A DNA stretch of 64,000 nt from Chlamydiales bacterium (lineage in GTDB: Bacteria; Chlamydiota; Chlamydiia; Chlamydiales; JAAKFR01), in NCBI GenBank assembly GCA_024233495.1, contig JACKPM010000006.1, positions 40,002 through 104,001 of the forward strand, written 5' to 3'. Shown in pieces: positions 17,996-26,804 of this stretch; the stretch's first letter is position 1, and each line of letters opens with the position of its first letter. The notes beneath the pieces were generated by a model. It did no database searches, had not been told where the DNA came from, and was given only the letters and a program-made list of their open reading frames with translations. A program made the position numbers and the translations under genes.

Positions 17996-18069
17996 CAATG
18001 ACTATATGATCAGACAAGGGTCTTCTAAGCTAGGAGGAGCTGGCTAGGTAGTTCTTACTTGTATAGCTA

Positions 18070-18351
18070 GATGGTGTCGTCAAATTTTCTCCTTTGTGAG
18101 GCGAGAGATTTTCTAGGCAAAATGCGCAATCGAAAGCGAAGGGAGTAGCCAAAGCGCTACTTCCGAGGTTGCGAGGGTGCATTTTGGCAGAAAAGATCCG
18201 GCTGACAAAGGAGAAAATTTGACGACACCATCTAGGCAAAATGCGCAATCGAAAGCGAAGGGAGTAGCCAAAGCGCTACTTCCGAGGTTGCGAAGGCGCA
18301 TTTTGGCAGAAAAGATCCGGCTGACAAAGGAGAAAATTTGACGACACCATC
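18070..18351. mobile_element. Family B MITE-like element plus an extra right part
   Basis: A complete 163-bp family B unit (18070-18232, GATGGTG...CACCATC, TA at both ends) is followed directly by a second 119-bp right part (18233-18351, from TAGGCAAAATG to CACCATC). This is the pattern expected if one element inserted at the internal TA of another (TTTTC-TA-GGC) and the outer left arm was later lost. Confidence 0.88.
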
Positions 18352-18429
18352 AAGCTTGGATTCAATTATTCTTTTGACAATATTTTTTTTTAAAAATAGA
18401 ATCGACTCTGTTTTTCAAGGAGGCGGAAT

Positions 18430-20277
18430 TTGGCATTTGTTACAGCAGATGGGAGTGATTCTCCTAATCGGTTGCAGGAAGGGCAGACAGGAAAAAAACC
18501 TGCTCCTTATAAAGGAGATGAGAAGTCTCAAATTCTTGATTTAATTCGGGAGGAAAAATTAGGTGAGCGTTTTTTTAAAGCATTACAAGCTTACTCTCCT
18601 CAAAATCCATTTATTCCTAAAAGTTTGGCTGTTCTTGCCTATCAGCAACTGCTTTCAAGTATGACCGTTGATGAGATAGTAGCATTCTTGACAAGATCAA
18701 ATACGCCGCCAGTTGAAGAGACGGCAACGCCGCTGGAGAGAGATATGTGCAAAATGCACGTAATAGCCGTGAAAACGGCACTCTTGTACGCCCTGTGCAT
18801 CATGAGTGATCAACAGGTTGTGGCTGCTGCTAAGAATCCCAGTATTGCAGGTCCAGCTCTTTTGGAATGGACTAAACAACCTCTATTGGATCAAGCAAAT
18901 CTCATTGTTTTTCATGCGCTACTTGCTTTAACTCCTAATGATGCAAACTTGGCGAGTGCTCTGTATTATGCTGCTTATCATGGCCATATAAAAGTTGTTA
19001 GACCTCTTCTTGCTGATTCTAAAGTTAACGGGGATGTGGTGGGGGCGGTAGATGCGGATGGGTGGACTGCGCTGCATTTTGCTGCTAATGAGGGAAATTT
19101 AGTTGTTGTTCAAGCTCTTCTTAGCTGTGATAAAGTCAGCGAGGATATGGTCCAAGCGGCAGATGATCTTGGGAGGACTGCGCTGCATTGTGCCGTTGAA
19201 AAGGGACACGAAGGAGTTGTTGGAGTTCTTCTTAGCTGTGATAAAGTTAGCGAGGATATGGTCCGAGCGGGAGATGCGGATGGGGGAAATGCACTGCATT
19301 ATGCTGTTATCGAGGGAAATCCAGTGGTTGTTCAAGCTCTTCTTAGCTGTGATAAAGTCAGCAAGGCTATGGTGCAGGCGGTAGATGATGAAGGGAGGAC
19401 TGCGCTGCATTACGCTGCTTATCATGGACATGCAGAAATTTTTAGAACTCTTCTTGCTCATCCTAAAGTCAGCGAGGCTATGGTGCAGGCGGTAGATGTG
19501 GATGAGAGGACTGCGTTGCATTTTGCTGCTGATAAGGGAAATTTAGTTGTTGTTCAAGCTCTTCTTAGCAATGATAAAGTCAGCGAGGATATGGTCCAAG
19601 CAGCAGATGATCTTGGGAGGACTGCGCTGCATGATGCTGTTGAAAAGGGACATGCAGAAATGGTTAAAGCTCTTCTTGCTCATCCTAAAGTCAGCGCAGA
19701 TATGGTGCAGGCGGCAGATATTAAAAGGATGACTGCGCTGCATTATGCTGTTAACAAGGGAGATGCAGAAATTGTTAGCGTTCTTCTTGCTGATTCTAGA
19801 GTCAACGAGGATATAGTGGGGGCGGCAGATGATCTTGGGAGGACTGCGCTGCATTTTGCTGCTTATCATGGACATGCAGAAATTTTTAGAGCTCTTCTTG
19901 CTCATCCTAAAGTCAGCGAGGCTATGGTGCAGGCGGTAGATGATCTTGGGAGGACTGCGCTTCATTTTGCTGCTGATAAGGGAAATTTAGTTGTTGTTCA
20001 AGCTCTTCTTAGCAGTGATAAAGTCAGCGAGGATATGGTGCAGGCTGCAGATATGTTTAGGCGGACTGCGCTTCATTTCGCTGTTGAAAAGAGATATGCA
20101 GGAGTTGTTGGAGTTCTTCTTGCTCATCCTAAAGTCAGCGCAGATATGGTGCAGGCGGTAAGTGGGTTTGGGACGACTGCGCTGGATCATGCTGTTAAAG
20201 TGGGATTTAAAGAAATTGTTGCAGTTCTTCGTGCTAATCCTAAAGTCAGCGACTGTGTTTCCAAAGCCCGAGAGTGA
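18430..20277 (+). CDS. Ankyrin-repeat protein, probable host-directed effector
   Basis: A 615-residue protein. The TTG start is well supported by AAGGAGG (18418-18424) just upstream. The N-terminal ~175 residues are helical and unrecognised. Then follow twelve ankyrin-type repeats, each 37 residues (111 bp), with the core pattern D-x-x-G-R-T-A-L-H-x-A...G...V-x-x-L-L. Repeats 3-6 closely resemble 7-10, so a four-repeat, 444-bp block seems duplicated. There is no signal peptide or membrane helix, which fits export by a type III system; that is inference. Gene sits beside MITEs and an IS scar. Confidence 0.9.
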   Translation: MAFVTADGSDSPNRLQEGQTGKKPAPYKGDEKSQILDLIREEKLGERFFKALQAYSPQNPFIPKSLAVLAYQQLLSSMTVDEIVAFLTRSNTPPVEETATPLERDMCKMHVIAVKTALLYALCIMSDQQVVAAAKNPSIAGPALLEWTKQPLLDQANLIVFHALLALTPNDANLASALYYAAYHGHIKVVRPLLADSKVNGDVVGAVDADGWTALHFAANEGNLVVVQALLSCDKVSEDMVQAADDLGRTALHCAVEKGHEGVVGVLLSCDKVSEDMVRAGDADGGNALHYAVIEGNPVVVQALLSCDKVSKAMVQAVDDEGRTALHYAAYHGHAEIFRTLLAHPKVSEAMVQAVDVDERTALHFAADKGNLVVVQALLSNDKVSEDMVQAADDLGRTALHDAVEKGHAEMVKALLAHPKVSADMVQAADIKRMTALHYAVNKGDAEIVSVLLADSRVNEDIVGAADDLGRTALHFAAYHGHAEIFRALLAHPKVSEAMVQAVDDLGRTALHFAADKGNLVVVQALLSSDKVSEDMVQAADMFRRTALHFAVEKRYAGVVGVLLAHPKVSADMVQAVSGFGTTALDHAVKVGFKEIVAVLRANPKVSDCVSKARE

Positions 20278-20362
20278 ATTGAGTGTTTTCCCCTTCAGCT
20301 AGCATACCAAGGTCCTCTAGCTTTGGAGAAAGGTGCCCTTGACTATACATCTAAAGATTTAA

Positions 20363-21016
20363 TCAAAGATGTGAGGAAAACCACGCAGCAGCCATGCGCC
20401 CCACCTCTTCAAGCGCTCCTTCCTCGTCAAATAAGTGGGTCGCATCTTGGACAATTTCGAATTTTTTCTCACATTCAAGTACATCAAACGCACGTTCATT
20501 GATCTCAATTACGCCGTAATCTGCGCCACCCACAATCAAGAGGACAGGCACGCGGACACGTGCAAGTGACTGCCCTGCAAGATCGGGGCGCCCTCCTCGA
20601 GAGACTACAGCGCGCACTTTGTTACCCATTTCGCTTGCGGCGATTAAAGCTGCAGCGGCTCCAGTACTTGCACCAAAAAAAGCGAGATTTAGGTTGCGGC
20701 AATCCTCTTGCTTTCCCACCCACTCGGCTGCCTCAATGAGACGATGACTTAAAAGAGGAATGTTGAAACGGAGCTCCCGCGTCATACTATCTGCTTTCTC
20801 CTCATCTGGTGTAAGCAAATCAAAAAGCAGTGTACCAATTTGCTCTTCGTGCAAAAAGGAGGCCACCATTTGGTTGCGTGGACTCTTGTGTGTGCTTCCA
20901 CTGCCGTGAGCAAAAAGTACAATCCCTTTTGGATCAGGGGGTAAAGCAAGAACGCCCTCAAACTTGAGGGCATCCACAACAACTTTCACAGCTTTTTGAG
21001 TGACAGTCTTCTTCAT
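20363..21016 (-). CDS. Dienelactone-hydrolase-type alpha/beta hydrolase
   Basis: A 217-residue hydrolase with the typical IVLFAHGSGSTHKSPRNQ oxyanion region, the nucleophile elbow GASTGA, the acid in VGGADYGVI and the terminal His in DATHLF. The family is found fused to phosphoribosyltransferases in other bacteria, and a separate one lies at 17302. The start shares one base with the stop of the upstream small exported protein (TAATG), so the two are coupled. The substrate is unknown; the enzyme is cytosolic. Confidence 0.88.
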   Translation of the reverse strand: MKKTVTQKAVKVVVDALKFEGVLALPPDPKGIVLFAHGSGSTHKSPRNQMVASFLHEEQIGTLLFDLLTPDEEKADSMTRELRFNIPLLSHRLIEAAEWVGKQEDCRNLNLAFFGASTGAAAALIAASEMGNKVRAVVSRGGRPDLAGQSLARVRVPVLLIVGGADYGVIEINERAFDVLECEKKFEIVQDATHLFDEEGALEEVGRMAAAWFSSHL

Positions 21017-21381
21017 TAGTGGGAGTGTAGTCCACCTCTGTTAACTTCTCGATTCAATGCATAGACGATACCAGAACCAATGATCAAGATACCACCCATG
21101 ATCCAAACAGCCTGTCCTCTATCTAAAGCTGTCAAAAGTGACTCGCGCATCGCTTCGGCACTTTCACCTGACATTCTAAGACGCACCTCGTGAGTTGTAC
21201 CATCCACCTCTACTTGACGCGGAGTGTCATATCTTTGCACTTCGGAGCCACTAGACCCTCTACTAACATCATACCCATCACTAGTTGTGCCATCTATATT
21301 TGGGGTTTGAGCCCAAGCTGATGCAGTAAACAAAGAGCACACACACAAAATAGCCGTTAATTTTTTCACAGATCCTCCCAT
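21016..21381 (-). CDS. Small exported protein with C-terminal membrane helix
   Basis: A 121-residue protein with a signal peptide ending at ASAWAQ, a Ser/Thr/Gly-rich middle (residues 26-75) and one hydrophobic helix near residues 92-110. No family is recognised. It is translationally coupled to the hydrolase gene that follows (TAATG overlap). Likely anchored in the inner membrane with the middle part in the periplasm. GGAGG lies close upstream. Confidence 0.7.
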   Translation of the reverse strand: MGGSVKKLTAILCVCSLFTASAWAQTPNIDGTTSDGYDVSRGSSGSEVQRYDTPRQVEVDGTTHEVRLRMSGESAEAMRESLLTALDRGQAVWIMGGILIIGSGIVYALNREVNRGGLHSH

Positions 21382-21513
21382 TTATACCAAACCTATGAAG
21401 AAATTCTAGCTTTGATAAGCCGAAATACGAAATTTTTCCATAGGTTTGGCATTACCACGAATTTAAGGAAGTACTTGAAAATTCTGCAAGTAAATTATGA
21501 TTTTTTTGCTGTG

Positions 21514-21675
21514 TATAGTCAAATCGGTTGAAAATTTTACAAATTCGTGGCAGATGGCAAAGCCAAAGTAAGTGCGGAGTTCGACTTAGACCATTTATGG
21601 TCTATGAGAACGAGCACGATCTTTGGTGAAGCCAAATGGTATGAATTTGTAAAATTTTCAACCGATTTGACTATA
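21514..21675. mobile_element. Family A palindromic MITE-like element, copy 2
   Basis: A complete 162-bp copy, TATAGTC...GACTATA. Its right-end TA is also the left TA of the family B element that starts at 21676, so the second insertion used the end of the first as its target. Confidence 0.92.
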
Positions 21676-21838
21676 GATGGTGTCGTCAAATTTTCTTCTT
21701 TGTGAGGCGAGAGATTTTCTAGGCAAAATGCGCAATCGAAAGCGAAGGGAGTAGCCAAAGCGCTACTTCCATGGTTGCGAGGGCGCATTTTGGCAGAAAA
21801 GATCCGGCTGACAAAGGAGAAAATTTGACGACACCATC
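21676..21838. mobile_element. Family B palindromic MITE-like element
   Basis: A complete 163-bp unit, GATGGTG...CACCATC, with TA before (21674-21675) and after (21839-21840). It abuts a family A copy. The body folds as one long hairpin including the GGCAAAATGCGC/GCGCATTTTGGC arms. Confidence 0.92.
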
Positions 21839-21871
21839 TAGTCCATTTAAACGAAAAAGCAAATGCTTCCA

Positions 21872-22138
21872 CTATGAGTGTGAAGTTACGGAATTGTCGT
21901 CTGCAACGATAACAGCGACGCCAGCTACCACAACGCCTACAGCTAAGACTGTCCACAAACCGGGAAGTCTTTTCATTGAAGCTGCAAGTCCAGCTAGAGG
22001 TGCAGGCATAGTGCGCCCTTCTTTGGGATCTTCACACATGTTGTGATCAACAGGACAACCGCAAGGAAGGGTTTCTACCTTTTGTTTTGCAAAACAAGTA
22101 GAGAAGCAGAGCACAAGGATAAACGCAATTCGAAACAT
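21872..22138 (-). CDS. Small exported membrane protein
   Basis: An 88-residue protein with a signal peptide (residues 1-17, ending CFAKQ), a short Cys-containing segment (LPCGCPVDHNMC) that could bind metal or form disulfides, and one hydrophobic helix near residues 61-78. No family is recognised. It lies just downstream of the YXWGXW protein gene on the same strand with a 32-bp gap and may be co-transcribed with it. Confidence 0.6.
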   Translation of the reverse strand: MFRIAFILVLCFSTCFAKQKVETLPCGCPVDHNMCEDPKEGRTMPAPLAGLAASMKRLPGLWTVLAVGVVVAGVAVIVADDNSVTSHS

Positions 22139-22170
22139 GCGCTTATCCTACACATCACTTCGTATTATGT

Positions 22171-24159
22171 CTAGTAATCTTGGTGTGGTTTAGGTGTGGG
22201 AGGTCTTTCATATTGATGATAGCGAGACATTAAAGCATCCCGGTTTTGCTGATGCAAATCGACATCACTCTTTGGAGGCACTTTATATCCTTGATGCTCC
22301 CCACGTATTTCTGTGTGGTAGCGCTGTGCTTTGATTCCTTGCTCTTCCAATTCACGCTCAGAGGGTTTTGGATAATACTTTCCACTTGGACTCTCATTCA
22401 TCGATGTGCGCTTGTAGTATTTGTTGGTTGGCTGCTGCGGTGGAGGCGTATACGTGGGGTGAGGCGCTGTTTGCTGTGGTGTGTATTGCGGTTTTTCTGG
22501 CGCCTGATATGTTTGTGGTGTGTGACGAGGCTGATATGTTTGTGAAGGGGGCGTATAGCTTGGAGCAGTGCGCGGTTGCTGTGTGTGTGGTGGCGTATAG
22601 TTTTGTCTATTTGGAGGGGTTACTCTTTGCGCCCCTTGCGGGAAGTAAGGAGTTGAACGAGGCTGGTGATCAACCTCTTGCTGAACCGGTCCTTGAGGCC
22701 AACTCTCAGGGCGTGGTGGGCGCACACGAGTATTGTTACGTGGAATGTAGCGGTGTGGCGCTGTGTTCTGACGCACAGGAGGAGGTGGCACATTTACCTG
22801 CGGTGCACTCTCTTCATACGGCTTCTCAAATGTAGGTGCACGGCGAGGTGCAGGCGTCCGAGGCTTGATGACCTCAATTGGAGGACGTACTGAAGGCACA
22901 CCTGTTGGATATTCGGGTGGTTTCACCCTCTCTGCAGGCTGAGAGAAGTCGTGCATATTTGGACCAAAGAACGGCTTTTGTGGCGGATACTTCGGCTTCT
23001 CTTTTCCGGATGGACGAAGAGGAGACACAGGCTTCTTGGTTGGAAGTGCATCTTGCTTAATCTCTTCTATCATACGTGGACTTGCAGGCAATATGGGCTC
23101 TGTACGGTGCGTCACATTTTGGATCGCATGCACAAGATCTTGAACCCCTACAACGCCGCCAGGAACCATGAATAGTGGAGGTACAACGTGTTGCATCATC
23201 TGCATCATCTGCTGTGGAGGACCTTGCAAAATACCTGAGAGCACAGCATCGATGAAGAAGGGGTGTGGGAAACCTGGGTGTGCCCACCACCACCATAACC
23301 ACCAAAGATCAACGCCATTAAATGCCCACCAGTCGTTCCAACCCCACCAAGGAGGAATGCCTCCCCAACCAAAGTCAAAGTCTGGGTTCCAAAAATACCA
23401 GAAGTGGAAAAGAAGGAAATAGTCTGGCCAATAAGGATAATAGATATGCATGATCATATTTGGCTCGATCACATAGCTCGGCAAATAGGCTAGCGAACCG
23501 CGGTCATCTTGTGGCACGCTTACACAGGCATACGCCGTGCCACGATCTTCTAAGCCCCAGTCCCAATACCCTTCTACAAGGATATACCCCTTCTCGCGCC
23601 ACACGTAGTGCGCAGGTACATACTGCCAATTTTCATTGAACTCTTGCCACCGGCCGCGATACCAAACAAAGTCGCGCTTCTCCTCATCATATTTCCAATG
23701 ACCAGGAATCCAAAAGTAGTCATAGCTAGGAGGATTCTTTACATTTTCATCTACTCGATCAGGTGGCGGACGATTGATATAGGTAAGATCTGCTTCCTCT
23801 ACTGAACTCCAAAATCCAGGAAGCCAAACCCACCCCTCGCTAAAGGATTTCCACTTTCCTTCAATCCACACATGCCCTGGAGGGGGCACACGCCACGTTC
23901 CACTCACCCAAATAAAGTCGTCGTCTTGCTGTGACCAACTCCAATAGCCGGGGATCCACTTTGCACCATGCATTGAATTGCTTGGAATGCGCTCCGTCAA
24001 ATCAGCAGGAGGCTTTTGCGGTAGGGCTTGCAAAATGATCTCCCCTTGATCCTTTGGAATGTACGCCTCGTGCACGAATCGATCTTTCAATACCTCTGTA
24101 TCAGCAAAGAGGAAAATTGGACAAAGTAAAAGGAGTAAAAGACAACGCATAATAAACAC
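22171..24159 (-). CDS. Exported YXWGXW-repeat protein with proline-rich tail
   Basis: A 662-residue protein: signal peptide (1-19), then a series of Trp-rich repeats such as WIPGYWSW, WVSGTWRVPPPGHVW, WLPGFW, WIPGHWKY and GYWDWG. These match the YXWGXW (PF12779-type) repeat of bacterial surface or periplasmic proteins. A very Trp-rich stretch around residues 258-300 follows, and the last 300 residues are Pro/Gln/Tyr-rich and probably disordered. The function of the family is unknown; a surface or cell-wall-like role is possible. It is large for the family. Confidence 0.82.
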   Translation of the reverse strand: MFIMRCLLLLLLCPIFLFADTEVLKDRFVHEAYIPKDQGEIILQALPQKPPADLTERIPSNSMHGAKWIPGYWSWSQQDDDFIWVSGTWRVPPPGHVWIEGKWKSFSEGWVWLPGFWSSVEEADLTYINRPPPDRVDENVKNPPSYDYFWIPGHWKYDEEKRDFVWYRGRWQEFNENWQYVPAHYVWREKGYILVEGYWDWGLEDRGTAYACVSVPQDDRGSLAYLPSYVIEPNMIMHIYYPYWPDYFLLFHFWYFWNPDFDFGWGGIPPWWGWNDWWAFNGVDLWWLWWWWAHPGFPHPFFIDAVLSGILQGPPQQMMQMMQHVVPPLFMVPGGVVGVQDLVHAIQNVTHRTEPILPASPRMIEEIKQDALPTKKPVSPLRPSGKEKPKYPPQKPFFGPNMHDFSQPAERVKPPEYPTGVPSVRPPIEVIKPRTPAPRRAPTFEKPYEESAPQVNVPPPPVRQNTAPHRYIPRNNTRVRPPRPESWPQGPVQQEVDHQPRSTPYFPQGAQRVTPPNRQNYTPPHTQQPRTAPSYTPPSQTYQPRHTPQTYQAPEKPQYTPQQTAPHPTYTPPPQQPTNKYYKRTSMNESPSGKYYPKPSERELEEQGIKAQRYHTEIRGEHQGYKVPPKSDVDLHQQNRDALMSRYHQYERPPTPKPHQDY

Positions 24160-24232
24160 CTAATTATTCATACCAATTTTGTAAAATTAATATTTTAATT
24201 GCAACTTAATTGATGCTTCCTATACTAAGGCC

Positions 24233-24673
24233 ATGAAACTCTATCTAGTGCGACATGGCGACGCTTTGCCGCCCGACCTCGATCCCTCCTCCCCTCTTTC
24301 GCAAAAAGGAGTGCTTGAGACGCAGCGACTAGCCAAAACATTAAGTGAATTCAACTTAGAAATAGATATTGTCTACCACAGCGTAAAGCTTCGCGCGAAA
24401 CAAACAGCAGAAATTCTCTTTCCTAACAGCAACATAATTGAAAAAGAAGGTCTTAAACCAAATGACACTGCTGAACCAATTCAACAAGAACTAGAAGCAA
24501 CTGCACAAAATATCGCCTTGGTCAGCCACCTCCCTTTTCTCGAAAATCTAGTTCGCTTGCTACGTATTCAAGAGCTTAGATCATTTAGTTTTGGCAATAC
24601 CGAAATTCTCGCTCTTGAACGTACAGCTATTTGGCATCTTTGTTGGTGTTTAAACCCAAAAATATTTTATTAA
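24233..24673 (+). CDS. sixA: Phosphohistidine phosphatase, SixA type
   Basis: A 146-residue histidine-phosphatase-superfamily enzyme. The RHG motif with the catalytic His lies at residues 7-9 (LVRHGDA), the conserved Arg in HSVKLRAKQTAEIL, and the second His in ALVSHLPFLENLV. Length matches SixA, which removes phosphate from histidine phosphotransfer proteins. It diverges from the YXWGXW gene with a 73-bp AT-rich promoter region. Confidence 0.85.
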   Translation: MKLYLVRHGDALPPDLDPSSPLSQKGVLETQRLAKTLSEFNLEIDIVYHSVKLRAKQTAEILFPNSNIIEKEGLKPNDTAEPIQQELEATAQNIALVSHLPFLENLVRLLRIQELRSFSFGNTEILALERTAIWHLCWCLNPKIFY

Positions 24674-24718
24674 AAACTAAATCCTCTTTATAATCGAATT
24701 TATACGGAGGGTTTATTT

Positions 24719-25798
24719 ATGGATAAGGAAGTCATATTAGTTACAGGTTCTGCGGGACGTGTGGGCGCTGCAGTCATTAAAAAGCTTGGGTCAGAGCACC
24801 GCATCGTTGGATTTGAATTGATGAACGCTCTATATGCTTCTGCAAACGAAGAACTTGTTCCTTGTGACATCTCTTCTGATGAGAGTGTCGCGCAGGCGTT
24901 GAACCACATCCGCAACTTCTACGGCAACAAGATTGCATCTGTCATCCACTTGGCTGCCTACTACAGCTTCACCAACACCGACATGAAACTCTACAACAAG
25001 ATCACGGTCGAAGGAACACGCCGCCTTTTGAAAGGGTTGCAAGGCTTTGAAGTGGGGCAATTTATATTTTCAAGCACCATGCTCGTGCATGAGCCATGCA
25101 AAGTGGGCACAAAAATCAATGAAGAGTCGACTGTCAATCCAAAGTGGGCGTACCCCCTTTCGAAAGTTTTGACAGAGAAGGTAATTCATGAAGAGCGCGG
25201 CCATATCCCTACAGTGATTCTGCGCATCTCTGGTGTCTATGACGACGACTGCCACTCTATTCCTATTTCAAACCAGATTCAGCGCATTTACGAAAACCAA
25301 ATGAATGCACATCTATTTGCGGGTGATCTTTCCCACGGCTCAGACTTCATGCACAATGACGACCTAGCAGATGCGCTTGTGGCGTGTGTGCGCAAGCGCA
25401 AAGAGCTCCCAAAAGAGCTTACTCTCATTATTGGAGAGGGAAATACTCTTAGCTATAACGAGCTACAAAACCGTATCAGTCAACTTCTCTACGAAAAGGA
25501 TATTCGCACTTACGCACTGCCTAAGCCTTTAGCAAAGTTTGGGGCGTGGTTTGAAACACATACACCCTTCTCAGACAACACCTTTATTCAGCCGTGGATG
25601 ATTGACCTTGCTGATGACCACTACGATTTGGACATCTCAAAGGCGAAGCGTGTTCTTGGATGGACACCCAAGCACCACCTTGTCGATACACTTCCCAAAA
25701 TGATCGCAGATCTAAAACGTGATCCAGTAGCTTGGTACAAGAAGAACGGCCTCGTGATGAAAGAGTCAGTGAAAAGGAAGCTACATGTCCTACACTAA
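24719..25798 (+). CDS. NAD-dependent epimerase/dehydratase (extended SDR)
   Basis: A 359-residue protein with the Rossmann motif TGSAGRVGA at residues 9-17, a VIHLAAYYS segment and the YPLSK catalytic Tyr/Lys pair. A strong ribosome site (GGAGGG) precedes the ATG. The last 14 bp overlap the start of the alcohol dehydrogenase gene, so they form an operon. The substrate, probably a sugar nucleotide or small aldehyde, cannot be told. It starts a run of redox genes reaching 33 kb. Confidence 0.88.
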   Translation: MDKEVILVTGSAGRVGAAVIKKLGSEHRIVGFELMNALYASANEELVPCDISSDESVAQALNHIRNFYGNKIASVIHLAAYYSFTNTDMKLYNKITVEGTRRLLKGLQGFEVGQFIFSSTMLVHEPCKVGTKINEESTVNPKWAYPLSKVLTEKVIHEERGHIPTVILRISGVYDDDCHSIPISNQIQRIYENQMNAHLFAGDLSHGSDFMHNDDLADALVACVRKRKELPKELTLIIGEGNTLSYNELQNRISQLLYEKDIRTYALPKPLAKFGAWFETHTPFSDNTFIQPWMIDLADDHYDLDISKAKRVLGWTPKHHLVDTLPKMIADLKRDPVAWYKKNGLVMKESVKRKLHVLH

Positions 25799-26801
25799 GC
25801 AAGGGGAAAAAACAGTTGGTTACGCCTCTGAGAAGGCTGGCGACAAACTCTCGCTTATCGAGTACACTCTCCCTCAATTGGGGCCAATGGATGTGCTCGT
25901 TAACATTTCACACTGCGGCATCTGCCACAGTGACCTTCATCTGCTAAGCGGTGAATGGGGCGCAATCAATCGCCCCGCTGTTGCTGGACACGAAATTGTG
26001 GGGCATATCGCAAAGCGCGGCACATCTGTTACCGAACTCCCTGAGGGAGCGCGTGTAGGGATTGGCTGGTTATGCGACTCATGCCATGCCTGCGAGTGGT
26101 GCCATAGCGGCGAAGACAACCTATGTCTCACAAAAAAGGCGACATGTGTCGATGGAAAGGGTGGCTTTTCAAAGCACATCGTCGTTGATAGCCGCTTTGC
26201 CTACCTTCTTCCTGACGCACTAGACTCTGCTACAGCAGCTCCCCTCCTCTGCGGAGGAGCAACGGTCTTTTCTCCCATGCTTCGCTACAACATTAATAGC
26301 TTCAGCAAAGTGGGTGTTATCGGCATTGGAGGACTCGGCCACCTTGCACTCCAATTTGCTCATGCACTTGGAGCTGAAGTGTACGCCATTTCTCACAGCG
26401 CAGAGAAAGAAGAGGAAGCAAAAAAGTTTGGCGCACACCACTTTCTTCTCTCCTCTGACATTAAGAAAGCGAAAGGCAAACTCGACTTTATTCTCTCTAC
26501 TGTTTCAGCAGGTTCGCAAACTGAAGAGCTACTTGCTTTGCTTCGCCCTAAAGGCGTGCTCTGCTTTGTGGGAGCTCCTCAGGAAAAAGTGGATGCTCTC
26601 ATTGTCAACATGATCGCTGGGGAGAAAACGATCTGTGGGAGTAACGTGATTAGTGGAGAGAACATGAAGCGCATGCTCTCTTTTGCTGCCCGCTATAAAA
26701 TTGCTCCTCTCACAGAGATTTTTGCTTTTGATCAAGTGAATGAAGCTCTCCTCAAACTTGAGCAAGGCCACATGCGCTACCGCGCTGTCCTCAAGTGGTA
26801 A
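25785..26801 (+). CDS. Zinc-dependent NAD(P) alcohol dehydrogenase, CAD/YahK-like
   Basis: A 338-residue medium-chain dehydrogenase. Catalytic zinc ligands are in CGICHSDLH and AGHEIVG; the structural zinc cluster is CDSCHACEWCHSGEDNLC. The nucleotide-binding GIGGLGHLALQ motif lies in the middle. The typical cofactor in this subfamily is NADP and the substrates are aldehydes. It overlaps the epimerase by 14 bp and converges on the MFS transporter with a 3-bp gap. Confidence 0.92.
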   Translation: MSYTKQGEKTVGYASEKAGDKLSLIEYTLPQLGPMDVLVNISHCGICHSDLHLLSGEWGAINRPAVAGHEIVGHIAKRGTSVTELPEGARVGIGWLCDSCHACEWCHSGEDNLCLTKKATCVDGKGGFSKHIVVDSRFAYLLPDALDSATAAPLLCGGATVFSPMLRYNINSFSKVGVIGIGGLGHLALQFAHALGAEVYAISHSAEKEEEAKKFGAHHFLLSSDIKKAKGKLDFILSTVSAGSQTEELLALLRPKGVLCFVGAPQEKVDALIVNMIAGEKTICGSNVISGENMKRMLSFAARYKIAPLTEIFAFDQVNEALLKLEQGHMRYRAVLKW

Positions 26802-26804
26802 TTC

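Noticed and set aside
19099..20190. Long minus-strand reading frames opposite the ankyrin gene.
   Set aside because: They repeat with the 111-bp ankyrin period and are shadows of the real gene; they have no ribosome site or recognisable domain.
18960..20270. Regularly spaced repeats that could suggest a CRISPR array.
   Set aside because: The 111-bp period is entirely coding and in frame, with no conserved repeat/unique spacer pattern.
22246..23422. Several plus-strand frames opposite the YXWGXW protein gene.
   Set aside because: They arise from the biased Pro/Trp codons of the minus-strand gene and have no family match.
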